DNA of 64,000 nt from Centroberyx gerrardi (Eukaryota > Chordata > Actinopteri > Beryciformes > Berycidae): contig NC_136010.1 in assembly GCF_048128805.1 (NCBI RefSeq), positions 18,976,980-19,040,979 on the forward strand. Direction: 5' to 3'. The notes under the pieces are model-generated. The model did no database searches. It saw only the letters and a list, made by a program, of their open reading frames with translations, and was not told the origin of the DNA. Of the stretch, positions 53,201-60,257 are shown piece by piece. Every line of letters starts with the position of its first letter. Positions within the stretch are counted from its first letter, which is position 1. The translations under genes and the position numbers were made by a program.

Positions 53201-56090
53201 ATCACACATTACTATGATGACACTGAGAAGATCAGATGTTAGGAGCCAGCCTCCGTCTTAAACTTCTCCAAATAAGTCATAAAATAGCAACACCTGCTGC
53301 CTTGTCTACCACCAGTCCTCAGTAGCCAATGCTAGGAGGAACACATGTGCTATGAATTACCACATAAATAAGGCCTGGAATTGCCCTGTTCTCCTCAGAG
53401 CCACCCCTTCCCAACCCCCTCAGCCTGAGATGAAACAGTCAGACAAATAGGAGGATGATTGTCTCTATGGAGCGAAACCATTCCTCTGAACGGTGCTTGT
53501 ACCAGGCTCACGTATCAGTAACATGTCTCATTGGGTCTATGGGGCTGCATTTTGTGCCCCAAGGGCAATCTGAAAAAAAGCATTTTGAAAAATCCTCTCC
53601 CCACTCACAAGGTGATTGTTAGAGATACTATACAGTAGTTTCTATTACATCAGCATGTGCATGATGACATTCAGAGTCTGCTCCATTTGAATGTCTTCGT
53701 CTCTGAGCGTGAGCAGGAAGTCGCATGAGATAAACCCACTCCATGGCTTTCCCCAGCTGTTTTGGAAAATGCACAAGCTTTTGAGGACCTCCTGTCCTTC
53801 AACTGTAAAACTTCCTGCAGTAGCAATCAGACAAAAGCAAATATTGGACGGCGTTCAAAAAGCAGATAAAGTCCGAGAGGCTTTTTGTTCCCTGGGAAAC
53901 CGTAGTTCTGAAAGGCCTTTTAATACAAATAATAAGATATGGAAGTCCTATTGGCAGGTCTTATCAAGAGTGCAGAACCCGCTAATTGTTTTTACTTGAA
54001 ATTGTGAGTGCATTTTTTTTCTATATAACTGTATCCAGTTAGTAGAAAAATACTTGTATTTCTTAACAATATGGCAGTGCTATCAAATACTACATGCCAG
54101 GCATTATAAATAATACAATCTCTGTAGGACCTGAGTGATGTGAGGAGACTCCTTGATGGGTTCTGTTCCAACAGCTTACGGTCCCGCACCTCCCCTGACA
54201 GCTGGCCATAGCTTTAGTATGCATTGAAAGGGCCAGGTACAGCAGGTATCTTTGAATAAAGCATGCCCCCTCCACCAACAGTTCCCGATTTTCCACCTTG
54301 CCTTATCCGTCATAGTGTCGCTGTCTGGATTTCCTAGGAAACATGCCCCTTGGGGAAATCACAGCTGATGCAGATGTGCCTTTTCAACAATAGAGGGTCA
54401 ATGTGCAGAATCTTTCTGAGCTGTGTTTTGAGTGTGATATTAGAGCTACTGGCGTATTTTGCTCTAAATGTCATATAGTTTGATTCAGCTAGCGTACATC
54501 CTGCCTATCAATCAGATATCAACAACAATAAAGATAAGACCTCAACAGCATAGTGCAACAAAATTGATTACATCTATAATCCCATGGGAGAAGGTGAAAG
54601 CTTCCACCAAAACAGGAAGAAGAGCAGGGAATGGAAAGGTCCGGCCTCAGCGCCTGTTCCCCACAGGTTTACCACATCATCCTCTGCATAGCAACTGTCA
54701 ATCAGGCAACACCAGGGATAAACCCAACCAACACAAAGGTAAACAAAGATCCTGGATGACTCTTCACCATCTTTGCACCAGAAGGCACGGGAGCCGAATA
54801 GACTGTGGGAAGTCAAGGAAATGAAAGCTGCCAGAACAACTTTGCCACCTAAAAGCTCCAAGGATCAGATTCAAGTAAAACAAAAAAATGTCCTGACAGA
54901 CTTTTCTGGCACCTGTCTCATTCTTCAACAGCCCGCTTTTATCTGAGCCTTATGTTAAGACGTTTTGTGCTGGTGCTGGATGTTGGCTGACATGTTAGTA
55001 TTTGGATTATTGAGTCGGTTAGAACCGGGGGCTAGCTTGTCACTTTGGTGCTATATTTGGTCAGACAGCAGGAGACTCACAGAGACGGTCTTGGCTGATT
55101 GGGCTTGACAGTTTGCTCTCCCACTATGTCCCCTCTTCCAGACAACTCAGCTTGACATGCACAGATGAGCGTGTACAAGCAAGGTGACATCGGGCCTGGC
55201 TTCACAGCGCACCAACACCGCGGCGTGCGCATGCGCGGGAATAAAAGACCATGATGCAGAATGACACCTCACAGCCATGCAGTGAACACAAACAGAGCGT
55301 TCGCAATGACACCTCTAACGTCTTTGTACGCAGAGGCAGGACAAACAGCTGAAATAGAGAGCATCATAAATATATATTGAGGAATCACATCACACACTTC
55401 GGAATAAATAGTAAACTCGTTCAGTAGCATGAATATAAACAAGATAAACTAGAGAAAACTGTTTTTGGAATGCCTTGGGGAAGGTCATTAGGTCATATTT
55501 AATCACTATAAATAACCGCCACATGCCGTGTTCCTGTCAAAATTGACTCAAGAAGAAAAGAGATTACATCAGTGTCTTGATGCAAAGTTGCAAACTCATC
55601 CCATTTGAGGACAAATTTTATATTCTTCACTTTTTACTAAATCATAACACTATTGCAGACTGCTCTTGTGTCAACAGGTTCAAAACACTCTACCACTAGA
55701 GGGCAGAGGTCAGAGGATTCAACACTTTTCAGTGTATTCACATACATCTTTGCTGCAATATGCAATGACGCAAAAATACTTTGATGGGTATGAGAAGAGG
55801 ATTGAGCTGTTTTTGTTTTTACTGAACTCTTAACCTCCATTCTTCCTTCCTAGAGAGCCTGCAGCCTCTGTTCTGTGGGTGTCTTGAAAGTGCAGCCCTG
55901 TCCTGTGTGAGTGCATGAAGCCATTCTCCTGGGTGAGCTGAGGCATGGCTGGGCCAGCAGGGTCAGTGGCGAAGTTGTCTTAATGAATAGGCATGAAGTT
56001 ACACAATGACAGCCTGCCACACTAATCCGTCCTGCTCCAGGGACAGAGAAGTAGAGTGCACTTTGTCAGTACGTATGCATGTGTGTTAGA

Positions 56091-56134
<44 letters not shown>

Positions 56135-58495
56135 GAGGGAGGGAGAGAGCTTCTTATACAACACCTCAGTATCGCCACGATCCCTGCTAACCCGCCTCTT
56201 CCATTTCCTCCCATCAGGAAAGCTTAGTAAGACAGGATTACAACCAATTACAGGCCTCCCTCGGAGAGAGCGGAGACGGGGCCTGAGGATCAGCTGTTTA
56301 TTGTGTGTGACCCACAATGACCAGATGGAAACTGGTTGTTTAACATTTAATCAACTATAATATTCAAAGGATTATTCAAAACTGATGGAAGAGGTAGAAA
56401 TGCTGAGAAATCAGAAGGGATGATCTTGATGCCTGTGATCGGTTCTACCCATAAACGTAATGTTATAATAGTTGTTGTGAAAACAGTCAGCAGATTGCTG
56501 TGCGTTATACGAAAGCTCCTGTGAGCATAACAATACTTTCAATTCAGGTATGCAGATTTACACCAGCAACCATGTACCTTGGTGAACAGATCATGACATT
56601 AAATACATTAAATGTAAAAGAGGCTTCCTCGCTGCACATATTGAATACATATAGTGTTCTTAGAGCTTATTGCCTCTTTATGGTGAGGGGAGGTATTAAT
56701 GCCACTGTGGGCTACTGGAATAATCATTAGTATAATAGTGGCTGTTATAAGGACTATACAAGTGCATATTATAGTCATTTACACTAATCACTCCCTGAAT
56801 GTGGGCATGGCACAACCTCTTCTGAGTAATACATGCATCAGGCAGGTAACCTGGAATCTTATCTACCAGCTGATAGTGGTTCAATCATACAATTGTTACA
56901 GGCATCTTCTGAGCAAGTTGAAATCACAATTACTTTCAGGCAGGTTAAAAAGTAAACTCACCAGAATTTCCTTGGCCTTCCAATTCGGAACGGTGAGCAT
57001 GGCATTTTGCAGGTTTGTGCTTTTACAGTTGTGCTGTTGGAAGATTTAGCTCACTGTTCTAATTCCCAGTCACATCCTGTCCAACATACCTGCAGGAAAA
57101 CTTCAGTTCAATTTTGACTCTGGCTCTCCCAGTTTGCAGAGGTTCGTCTCGGCTTCAGAAAGGAGGAAATTACTTTCTTATCTCGCTTTTCTCCTTCAGC
57201 TTAATACACTGAGCAATCCTTCTTCTACAAGCAACTATTTTTGTGAAACATTTGATGCCACTTTCACAGCCGCCCCATCTTAGCACCACAGGTTTTCTCG
57301 TTCAGAAATTCATACTGCTGAGTATGAAAACCGAGAGTATCTTGGGAAGGATCCCCAGAATGCATCAAGCAGTATTCGTTGAATTCCTCTCTGCTTTGAA
57401 GAAGAATATGACTCTGCTCAAGGAGTATGGCTGTGAGAACCACGTGTGACTACTGCTGAGCACTAAATTACATTCTTCTCTTTGTTGTGATAGGAAGAGG
57501 TGCAGACATTAGGCTTTACTGTTCTCTTCTTTCTCCTCCTGCCTCATCATCTCATCCACTCCCTCCCTTTCTCCTTCTTCCTCCTCTTCACGTCCACACA
57601 CCTCTTTGGCTCTCCTGTGTCGTTTTCTGTCCTCTTTTAGCTTCTCCTCTTCATCTTTTTCTTTCCTCCAGCATCTCTCCGCCTCTCCTCTTCTTCTATA
57701 GAGAGGAGCTCTGCAGCAGCTCTGTTAGTCTGGTGCAGTAGCAGTCCAGCCTGCCGTCTCTGCATGCGAGCCCAGTCACTGCTGAGTAATGCAGGCCTAT
57801 AGCCGGCCGGGCCTGGCGGGACAGATCCGTCTGTATGTGTATTCCGGAGGGAGGGGATGAGGATACTGCGGCGAGGCACTGTTTATCCCGGTGCAGTCAG
57901 ACAGAGGGGGTCGAAGGCCAGGACATCCGTGTCACAGCGCCTAAACCTTTCGCGAGCGGAGTGGCCTATCTGCAGTGGCAGCAGGGGTGCATGCTCAGCT
58001 CCCAGCCGGGCTCCACGTGCCACACACACAGCAGCGCTCGAGCCGTGCCAACACTGCAGAGATGTGCCTGGCGTCGGTTACCGTAGCAACCGGAGGGGGG
58101 CTACAGGCAGGATGGTTGGGCGGTGAGGCGGGATGGGACTGGGGGGAGGAGGAGGGGGGGGTGTCAGCGTCCCCACTCCTGCCCATCTGCCGTACCTTTC
58201 ACTGGCTCATTCATCTTACTTAGACTCTACTCGCTGGACCGATTCTCGAATATAGCTTACATGGCCGGTGTGCGTCAGTGACATTGAACACTCCACAGAG
58301 CGGCGACTGTGTGTAGGAGACTTGTGATTCACTGTGTTTGCCAAACTCAAAAAGCAAAGCCACATCAAACTGAAAGCAGACATTTTAGAAAACAACGTAG
58401 TGTCCTGAGAATAATTTACCAGGTTCAATGACAAAAAGAGAGACAGAAGAATGACTCACCATATGCTCCTGGCCCTGGAGAATGTCTTGTCCACT
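24184..58495 (-). CDS. rap1gap: Rap1 GTPase-activating protein 1 (24 of about 25 coding exons)
   Basis: Rap1GAP stimulates GTP hydrolysis by Rap1, using a catalytic asparagine (Asn thumb) and not an arginine finger. The 24 exons below join in frame to 781 residues plus stop. Order: N-terminal [11 protein letters not shown]; GoLoco motif [18 protein letters not shown] (visible residues about 46-64); dimerisation and GAP domain (about 85-410) with the catalytic [11 protein letters not shown], Asn at visible residue 341; then a serine-rich C-terminal regulatory region with [10 protein letters not shown], two homologous SLxxPGKSP segments, TPHKRDSF and an acidic tail. [20 protein letters not shown] and MIEKMQ match human RAP1GAP; RAP1GAP2 differs at these places. 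The first coding exon (human MSGRKRSFTFGAYGG) was not found. With the 78-nt cassette included, the protein is longer than the 663-residue human form, mainly through both termini. Confidence 0.95.
24214..24256. repeat. coding trinucleotide repeat (glutamate tract)
   Basis: An imperfect CTC/TTC repeat on the plus strand encodes poly-glutamate in the last rap1gap exon. Confidence 0.9.
25056..25138 (-). CDS. rap1gap: rap1gap exon, C-terminal IRIKLE segment
   Basis: An 83-nt exon reads [20 protein letters not shown], aligning with human PEIKIQLEASEQH near the C-terminus. Donor gtgagt, phase 0. Confidence 0.88.
25425..25536 (-). CDS. rap1gap: rap1gap exon, TPHKRDSF segment
   Basis: A 112-nt exon reads [20 protein letters not shown] then [17 protein letters not shown] and STWLEDS are nearly identical to human RAP1GAP. 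Confidence 0.95.
25672..26179. mobile_element. non-autonomous hAT-type element
   Basis: A 508-bp element has short terminal inverted repeats (TAGGCATG at left, CAGGCCTA at right). It is flanked by an 8-bp target duplication with two mismatches (GTACGCAC and GTAGACAC), as hAT elements make. The interior holds ATATATCGAGG and GATAATTATCGAG blocks typical of fish hAT MITEs. It lies in a rap1gap intron. Confidence 0.8.
26184..26204. repeat. CA microsatellite beside a rap1gap donor
   Basis: On the transcribed strand it is a TG repeat starting about 10 nt into the intron after the exon at 26215-26332. Confidence 0.9.
26215..26332 (-). CDS. rap1gap: rap1gap exon, [16 protein letters not shown] segment
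   Basis: A 118-nt exon reads [20 protein letters not shown] then [11 protein letters not shown], matching the human serine-rich regulatory region. Confidence 0.95.
26486..26602 (-). CDS. rap1gap: rap1gap exon with triple tandem acceptor
   Basis: The exon encodes [20 protein letters not shown] then [19 protein letters not shown]. Its acceptor is TAGCAGTAG, three AGs each three bases apart (exon start 26608, 26605 or 26602). Each choice keeps frame and adds zero, one or two serines. The coordinates given use the innermost AG. Confidence 0.93.
26853..27120 (+). mobile_element. 3' end fragment of a LINE retrotransposon
   Basis: The frame at 26861-27076 reads [20 protein letters not shown] and later [13 protein letters not shown]. 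It resembles the extreme C-terminal motif of fish non-LTR retrotransposon polymerases. It is followed by a stop and a short AATAAAGGTTAAATAAAT tail. It is 5'-truncated, antisense to rap1gap and intronic. The family cannot be named from this fragment. Confidence 0.7.
27151..27260 (-). CDS. rap1gap: rap1gap exon, [17 protein letters not shown] segment
   Basis: A 110-nt exon reads [20 protein letters not shown] then [20 protein letters not shown] is a PKA-type site; mammalian Rap1GAP is a reported PKA substrate in this region. It is homologous to the cassette exon at 28367-28444. Confidence 0.96.
28367..28444 (-). CDS. rap1gap: rap1gap alternative cassette exon, [17 protein letters not shown] segment
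   Basis: A 78-nt symmetric (phase 0-0) exon reads [20 protein letters not shown] then IGTVEE. It is a diverged duplicate of the next exon and carries its own RRGS PKA-type motif. Its donor is weak (GAG then gttcat), which fits regulated inclusion. Skipping it leaves the frame intact. Confidence 0.85.
28461..28509. repeat. AG-rich microsatellite
   Basis: An imperfect GA/GGGA tract lies just upstream (gene sense) of the cassette-exon acceptor. On the gene strand it is a CT tract and may serve as its pyrimidine tract. Confidence 0.9.
29183..29456. mobile_element. short inverted-repeat element (MITE)
   Basis: Terminal inverted repeats of about 26 bp (left GTCGGGTGAAAACCTTGTAA, right the near-exact complement ending TTTTCACCTGAC) flank about 220 bp with no coding frame. 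Intronic in rap1gap. The superfamily is not assigned. Confidence 0.65.
29521..29571. repeat. CA-rich microsatellite
   Basis: Interrupted ACAC/CATAC tract in a rap1gap intron. Confidence 0.85.
29993..30124 (-). CDS. rap1gap: rap1gap exon, [14 protein letters not shown] segment
   Basis: A 132-nt phase 0-0 exon reads [20 protein letters not shown] then [14 protein letters not shown], very close to human RAP1GAP. Confidence 0.96.
31047..31534. mobile_element. non-autonomous DNA transposon with 9-bp target duplication
   Basis: A 488-bp element has subterminal inverted repeats of about 95 bp (left GTAACGCTTTATTTTCC, right GGAAAATAAAGCATTACC, inner AACTGTTAATTTCTTAGGAA pairing). It is flanked by perfect AAACATAAA copies at 31038-31046 and 31535-31543. 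A 9-bp duplication is characteristic of Mutator-like elements, but the superfamily call is inference. Intronic. Confidence 0.75.
31710..31850 (-). CDS. rap1gap: rap1gap exon with TG-repeat acceptor
   Basis: A 141-nt phase 0-0 exon reads [20 protein letters not shown] then [20 protein letters not shown] and FFESFK. Upstream of the AG there is no normal pyrimidine tract, only a (TG) repeat of about 17 units. Confidence 0.96.
31854..31888. repeat. (CA)17 microsatellite forming a splice acceptor tract
   Basis: It reads (TG)n on the gene strand and runs directly into the TAAG acceptor of the exon at 31710-31850. Confidence 0.95.
31991..32077 (-). CDS. rap1gap: rap1gap exon, GAP domain end
   Basis: An 87-nt exon reads [20 protein letters not shown] then KAEKFAKLE; near-identical to human RAP1GAP. 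Confidence 0.97.
32201..32272 (-). CDS. rap1gap: rap1gap exon, [14 protein letters not shown]
   Basis: A 72-nt phase 0-0 exon in the GAP domain; [20 protein letters not shown] is conserved. Confidence 0.97.
32354..32509 (-). CDS. rap1gap: rap1gap catalytic exon (Asn thumb)
   Basis: A 156-nt exon reads [20 protein letters not shown] then [20 protein letters not shown]. The asparagine of HIGND, encoded at about 32483-32485, corresponds to catalytic Asn290 of human Rap1GAP. All key residues are intact, so the enzyme should be active. Confidence 0.97.
33899..34028 (-). CDS. rap1gap: rap1gap exon, [18 protein letters not shown]
   Basis: A 130-nt GAP-domain exon; [18 protein letters not shown] and [14 protein letters not shown] are conserved. 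Confidence 0.97.
34198..34298 (-). CDS. rap1gap: rap1gap exon, [16 protein letters not shown]
   Basis: A 101-nt exon at the start of the catalytic Rap-GAP domain reads [20 protein letters not shown]; donor gtaag, phase 2. Confidence 0.97.
34722..35418. mobile_element. non-autonomous hAT element with perfect target duplication
   Basis: A 697-bp element has terminal TAGGGCTGCAC / GTGCAGCCCTA inverted repeats. It is flanked by identical 8-bp ACAGTAGG copies at 34714-34721 and 35419-35426, diagnostic of hAT. A second TAGGGCTGCAACGATTAGTC terminus at about 34832 suggests a nested or chimeric older element. No transposase. Confidence 0.9.
35488..36155. mobile_element. non-autonomous PIF/Harbinger-type element
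   Basis: A 668-bp GC-rich element starts AGGCCCTGACACACCAGG and ends with the inverted complement GGTGTGTCAGGGCCT. It is flanked by a TTA trinucleotide on both sides, the Harbinger target preference. The minus-strand frame across its right half is a by-product, not a gene. It starts 69 bp from the hAT element to its left. Confidence 0.85.
36877..36960 (-). CDS. rap1gap: rap1gap exon, [17 protein letters not shown]
   Basis: An 84-nt phase 0-0 exon; [20 protein letters not shown] is nearly identical to human. Confidence 0.97.
37080..37133 (-). CDS. rap1gap: rap1gap exon, [18 protein letters not shown]
   Basis: A 54-nt exon of 18 codons, all conserved in type with human; acceptor ttccaag, donor gtaag. 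Confidence 0.96.
37341..37419 (-). CDS. rap1gap: rap1gap exon, [18 protein letters not shown]
   Basis: A 79-nt exon (phase 2 in, 0 out) of the dimerisation domain. Confidence 0.97.
37555..37585. repeat. (CCCT)n tetranucleotide repeat
   Basis: Seven or so TCCC units in a rap1gap intron. Confidence 0.9.
37957..38060 (-). CDS. rap1gap: rap1gap exon, [18 protein letters not shown]
   Basis: A 104-nt exon continuing through [17 protein letters not shown]; conserved dimerisation domain. Confidence 0.97.
38671..38862 (-). CDS. rap1gap: rap1gap exon, [17 protein letters not shown]
   Basis: A 192-nt exon from [20 protein letters not shown] to YRKHFLGK. The wording matches RAP1GAP; RAP1GAP2 reads differently after GGYWIE. 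Donor gtcagc is weaker than average. Confidence 0.97.
39057..39095 (-). CDS. rap1gap: rap1gap exon, [13 protein letters not shown]
   Basis: A 39-nt micro-exon identical in its 13 codons to the human peptide; acceptor cctcag, donor gtaggc. Confidence 0.95.
39714..39761 (-). CDS. rap1gap: rap1gap exon, second half of GoLoco motif
   Basis: A 48-nt exon reads [16 protein letters not shown] (human GSRMDEQRCSFPPPLK). It supplies the RMDEQR arginine finger of the GoLoco motif that contacts G-alpha-i. Too short to appear as an open frame. Confidence 0.93.
40995..41030 (-). CDS. rap1gap: rap1gap exon, first half of GoLoco motif
   Basis: A 36-nt exon reads [12 protein letters not shown]. The best-known human isoform starts at the methionine inside this exon, so transcription from a nearer promoter could begin translation here. 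Confidence 0.93.
43819..43848. repeat. (TG)n microsatellite
   Basis: About 14 TG units in a rap1gap intron. Confidence 0.9.
44008..44069. repeat. compound (TG)n(AG)n microsatellite
   Basis: Thirteen TG units followed directly by about 18 AG units, the same order as at 3071-3174. Confidence 0.95.
45260..45419. repeat. short palindromic repeat, possible MITE
   Basis: The ends TGCACATTCATA and TTAATGTGCA are inverted copies. ATGTAAACAC and GTGTTTACAT blocks also recur inside. About 160 bp, no coding capacity. Confidence 0.45.
46251..46344 (-). CDS. rap1gap: rap1gap N-terminal exon, [16 protein letters not shown] segment
   Basis: A 94-nt exon (phase 2 in, 0 out) has exactly the length of the human long-isoform segment RSDGQNQHFPQALDL...YPK. 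It shares DG and a YT-SP--K ending. The rest has diverged. Splice sites are ttgtag and gtagga. Confidence 0.82.
48432..48472. repeat. (CA)n microsatellite
   Basis: About 19 AC units. Confidence 0.93.
49160..49510. repeat. CT-rich microsatellite cluster
   Basis: Three long (CT)n runs (49165-49238, 49328-49358, 49459-49510) are separated by unique sequence. On the rap1gap strand these are GA runs. The long frames across the region are artefacts of the repeat. Confidence 0.9.
49835..49848 (+). promoter_or_regulatory. RFX X-box-like motif
   Basis: GTTGCTGAGGCAAC is an inverted-repeat match to the X-box pattern with one departure (T for C at the sixth base). It lies near the GA/CT cluster in the rap1gap intron. 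Confidence 0.4.
50240..50276. repeat. (TG)n microsatellite
   Basis: About 18 TG units. Confidence 0.93.
52565..52805. repeat. inverted repeat (hairpin-forming dispersed element)
   Basis: AATCTTGTTATTTTTCTTACC near 52567 pairs with its near-complement AAGAAAAATAAGATT near 52792. CAAGTGAAAAA and TTTTTCACTTG also pair. The flank CACTGCAAAAAATG at about 52513 resembles the end of a repeat seen often in fish genomes. The other end appears lost. Confidence 0.6.
55226..55237. promoter_or_regulatory. NRF-1 motif
   Basis: TGCGCATGCGCG is a full palindromic NRF-1 consensus in a small CpG-containing patch (55207-55240), inside the large rap1gap intron. Confidence 0.45.
55693..55706 (+). promoter_or_regulatory. 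CTCF-like core motif
   Basis: CCACTAGAGGGCAG fits the CTCF core at each informative position. Same core as at 20698-20710. Confidence 0.4.
56092..56150. repeat. AG-rich microsatellite
   Basis: Imperfect (AG)n with GGGA interruptions. Confidence 0.93.
58077..58090 (+). promoter_or_regulatory. perfect RFX X-box
   Basis: GTTACCGTAGCAAC matches GTNRCC-N2-RGYAAC exactly. It sits in a CpG-richer block (about 57800-58150), 370 bp on the intron side of the rap1gap exon at 58460-58495. Confidence 0.5.
58460..58495 (-). CDS. rap1gap: rap1gap N-terminal micro-exon, [11 protein letters not shown]
   Basis: A 36-nt exon (ttcag acceptor, gtgag donor), phase 2 in and 2 out, reads [11 protein letters not shown] then the first two bases of tryptophan. 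Human long-isoform RAP1GAP has VDKSFTSRRSVW here. It joins in frame to the exon at 46251-46344. The preceding exon should end in GG and was not found to the right. Confidence 0.8.
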
Positions 58496-59727
58496 CTGAA
58501 AAAAGTACAAATGAAAGTTAAGCTATTAAAAGCAGGGTTAATGTACTATGATTTATCTACAAGTTTATGTGACACTTTAAATGTCTTTTTTTTTTATTCG
58601 TCTCTGCCAGAAAGAACTAAATTGGATTGATAGTAATAGTCTGCTTGGCAAGACACCATTTCAAAGTCTATAAAAAATGATGAAAGAAAATCAATGTGGG
58701 GTACAACACTTGAGTATCGAAGTCAACTTAATGCTATTAACTCTAGTAAACAGGTAAATGCATAGTGAAATACACAATAAAGACACGTGCAAGTTACAAG
58801 AAAACACACTATAGCCTACTAAAGATTTTGACCTTGAAAATGAAATATATTTTATACATGGATACCGGGTGGCATACGAATTAATCCCACACTCTGCCAA
58901 TGGTTTCCACGCTCTTGCCTGCACCAGTCTCTGTTCCCCCCTGTCTAAATTAAGTGGCAAAAATGCAGAAGGATAGTAGACTGTCCATTCCACTTACAAA
59001 AAGTCCACTCAACTGAGAGAGGGATGGCTACAGTGAGCCGGAGCTACCCTAAATAACTCATGCCATCTGTTGAAGTAGCTTTTCCAAGAGTGAAAGGATG
59101 ATTACCAGCCTTGTGTTTCCTGAGACAAATTAAACTTGTCCTGGTTTGAATCCACGCTATGATGCCTATTACCACTGTCAGTAAACTATCATCTTGCCTT
59201 AAGATACTGTGGTTTAAAGGATCTGAGCAGTGATCACTGAAACAACACGTTAATTGGTTCTTTTGAATAACCAGACGATGCAGTGTTGGGAAGCTTCTCG
59301 GTTGACAAGTGAGAACGCACAGGCCCATTTATGCCAATAGATGGCACTGTGTGTGCAAAAGAAACATTAGCCCCATGTCTGACAGGTGAAATTCATGATG
59401 AACTGGGCTTTCACTCTGCTCATCAACCAGAAAGCCATGTATTGTAATTCTGGAAATATCGTCTACATTGGCTGGGTTTTAACAAGTAGCCACAAAGGGC
59501 CAAATAGTGAAAATCTCATAATAATAAGTGCAAACCACAAACACCTCCTGGCATGGGGCAGATTTTAACCTACAGTGAGTGGACGCCTGTTTAGATACTG
59601 ATACTGTGGCACTACGGCCCAGTGCATGACTCATGGCTTTAGGCCTGTCTCTTGTGATGGGGGGGGGGATGTTGATTATGTGTCTCCTGCAGCTGTCTCC
59701 GGAGCCGTGCATCTGATCTCACACTTA

Positions 59728-60257
59728 AAGGAAAAATCGACCCTCGGTTATAGTGTTAATCAATATGATCAATTTGTGATGAAGTGTTGTAATTCACTTT
59801 CGTGGTGTGCCCACTTTCCCTCAAGCTACCTTCTACTTCTACTTCACTTAGTGATTTCCTACGTTTCCCAGAATGCCTTTCGACAACGGTGGGAGAACGG
59901 GCGTGAACTCGTTGCATTCAGCTGTGGGTTAAACTTGGTGGAGAGAGCGTGAGCGATAGTGGAGCGACAGTTTTCCCAGGCGAGAAAAAGTGAGAGTCAC
60001 GCCCCTTACTCAAAATGTAAGTCTCGAAAGAAGCCCTTGCTCTTTGATTCTGAGGGACTCGCACCAAAACCTGATGTTTACTGTTGATGTTTTGGATAAC
60101 TGAAAAAAATTCTGCAATAAAACTCCATTGTAGCTGCACTGGCAGTATCTCAGCATGATGTCAACAAACCATAAAATGGGCCCAGACATGCAAGGTACAT
60201 CACCATTTCCTCTGTTTTTTTAATAGTGTTAAAATATTTTAGGGTGGATTTTTCCTT
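59728..60257. mobile_element. non-autonomous inverted-repeat DNA element
   Basis: A 530-bp element has AAGGAAAAATCGACCCT at the left and AGGGTGGATTTTTCCTT at the right, inverted copies with one mismatch. TAGTGTTAA blocks further in also pair. A TTA precedes the left end, but the right flank does not match it. No coding frame of note. Confidence 0.7.

Larger units (their letters stand above)
46345..58459. other. large rap1gap intron of about 12 kb
   Basis: No coding exon recognised. It contains CA (48432-48472), poly-A (48733-48753), CT (49160-49510), TG (50240-50276) and AG (56092-56150) simple repeats, a hairpin-forming repeat near 52565-52805, and GC-richer stretches near 49.6 kb and 57.8-58.15 kb that could be internal promoters. 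Confidence 0.55.

Noticed and set aside
54468..54824. 118-residue plus-strand open frame
   Set aside because: No domain, no codon or splice support, and it lies in the large rap1gap intron.
58460..58495. Reading the micro-exon as [12 protein letters not shown]
   Set aside because: That frame has no homology. The alternative frame gives [11 protein letters not shown], matches human RAP1GAP and fits the phase of the next exon.
24184..58495. Assignment to rap1gap2
   Set aside because: [36 protein letters not shown] and QKTPDSGH are RAP1GAP wording as I recall it; RAP1GAP2 differs at the GGYWIE region and N-terminus. Synteny with other 1p36 genes agrees.
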